From contig CM035806.1 in NCBI GenBank assembly GCA_020466095.1, forward strand, positions 112,983,080-113,047,079: DNA of 64,000 nt, written 5' to 3'. The DNA comes from Chlorops oryzae. Taxonomy: Eukaryota; Arthropoda; Insecta; Diptera; Chloropidae. Made by a program: the position numbers and the translations under genes. Positions 63,301-64,000 of this stretch are shown here, piece by piece; position 1 is the stretch's first letter; every line of letters starts with the position of its first letter. The notes below the pieces were generated by a model, which was not told where the DNA came from, ran no database searches, and saw nothing but the letters and a program-made list of their open reading frames with translations.

Positions 63301-64000
63301 CATATGCTCTGACTTAAAAGAAATGTTGAAGCATTGGGAAATTGAGACGGATAGCATAACATCAGTTACTACTGACAACGGTGCGAACATTGTTGCTGCT
63401 GCAAAAGAAATGTTTTCTTTAAAATCCAGGAATATACATGTGTCCTGTTATGCCCATAATATTAACTTGGTCGTATCGAAAGGATTGGCTGCAGTTCCAG
63501 AATTAGTGGGCATAATAGAAAATGTCAAGCTCATTGTCACCTACTTCAAGCACAGTAATGTGGCTCAAGATCGGTTAAGAGAAGAGCAAGCAAAAGAAGG
63601 GAAAACTGATGGTACATTTATATATTTAAAACAAGAAGTTTCCACCCGTTGGAATTCCACACTTCACTGCCTTCAAAGGTTTAAGGAATTGTCGGGCCAT
63701 GTTGCGAAGATTTTGACAGATCCGAATTACAAAAAGGCACCCTCAATGGTCAGTTCTTTTGAGCTTGCGGTGATTGAAGAATGTATTGAACTCCTTTTGC
63801 CATTTGAAAAGGCCACAAATGACATTTCAGGAGCAACTTATGTTTCGGCCAGTTTGGTAATTCCTTTTACGAACTGTTTGTATCTGTCACTCAAACGGAT
63901 ATGCATCGCGTCTCCCATTGCAGAGAAACTGAAAAATGCATTGCTGCATCAGACCGAAATCAGACTTTTTCCGCTGGAAAACAATTTATTGCTAGGAGCC
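63301..64000 (+). pseudogene. hAT transposase, 3' part (open to window end)
   Basis: Open from 63301 to the last base: SDLKEMLKHWEIETDSIT, then VTTDNGANIVAAAKEM (about 63361-63410, the catalytic Asp), CYAHNINLVV (about 63449-63480), STRWNSTLHCLQRF (about 63640-63680) and a long helical insertion domain. These are the ZBED/hAT landmarks in order. About 235 codons are seen without a stop; the acidic residue of the C-terminal dimerisation region is beyond the window. It is the continuation of the exon that ends at 57536. Confidence 0.82.

Larger units (their letters stand above)
55037..64000 (+). mobile_element. ZBED-type hAT element, runs past the window end
   Basis: The left tip TAGGGATGGCGAAAAAAACC (about 55037) fits hAT ends; AAGTGATG before it is the candidate duplication. 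Transposase parts in plus orientation follow at 55366-55689, 57085-57186, 57248-57398, 57459-57536 and 63301-64000, separated by a mariner and a 5.8-kb insertion. The right end is outside the window. Confidence 0.75.

Overview
The window is AT-rich animal DNA that is almost entirely transposable elements. Canonical GT-AG introns, TATA/TCAGT core promoters, mariner, hAT, piggyBac, Ty1/copia and Polinton relatives, and dispersed repeats carrying a (GACA/GACG)n microsatellite and ending in GGTATAAAAA point to an insect, most likely a higher fly (Diptera). I see no ordinary host gene.

Layout. 1-2.3 kb: end of a Ty1/copia element. 2.8-5.2 kb: broken IS630/Tc1-like and hAT fragments. 5.54-12.9 kb: a two-gene DNA transposon on the minus strand (a tnp2-like transposase plus a six-exon DUF4806-like protein), itself hit by a 2.8-kb element carrying TGTCGCGTGAGTTACG arrays, a tRNA-derived SINE and two MITEs. 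13.1-15.6 kb: a second element with the same GGGCATTTCCA tips but a different internal motif (TCGTACGTGAC). 15.8-26.0 kb: a minus-strand hAT pseudogene (TTF finger type) split by a 5.9-kb foldback element with a 9-bp target duplication. 27.15-32.66 kb: a hAT-type foldback element with 8-bp target duplication and arms of about 1.7-1.8 kb. 34.3-34.8 kb: a pogo/Tigger fragment.

The centrepiece is a nearly complete Polinton/Maverick at about 35.35-51.9 kb, with long terminal inverted repeats close to identical. It encodes protein-primed DNA polymerase B, an adenain-like cysteine protease, a phospholipase A2-like minor capsid protein, an FtsK/HerA-type packaging ATPase, a BIR (IAP-like) protein, an acidic conserved protein, a small fibre-like coiled-coil protein, a chromodomain integrase, the penton-like and major capsid proteins, a 58-residue protein and two conserved hypotheticals. 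Six core promoters have a TATA box 33 nt (one 34 nt) upstream of an initiator A: one inward-facing in each terminal repeat, a palindromic divergent pair between the capsid/protease and ATPase units, and one before each of two three-gene cassettes; the BIR gene adds a seventh. Both cassettes end in an ATGA stop-start overlap. The protease has no in-frame ATG and sits in the -1 frame behind an A-AAA-AAC heptamer. The only clear lesion is a 1.06-kb piggyBac-type element at a TTAA inside the first polymerase zinc finger.

52-64 kb: motif-bearing element remnants, a frameshifted transposase of an unassigned family truncated by a ZBED-type hAT that runs off the window, and inside that hAT three mariners (one with an intact 346-residue transposase) and another dispersed repeat. 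Coordinates of element ends rest on terminal repeats and target duplications read by eye; family names rest on motifs, not on a database search.
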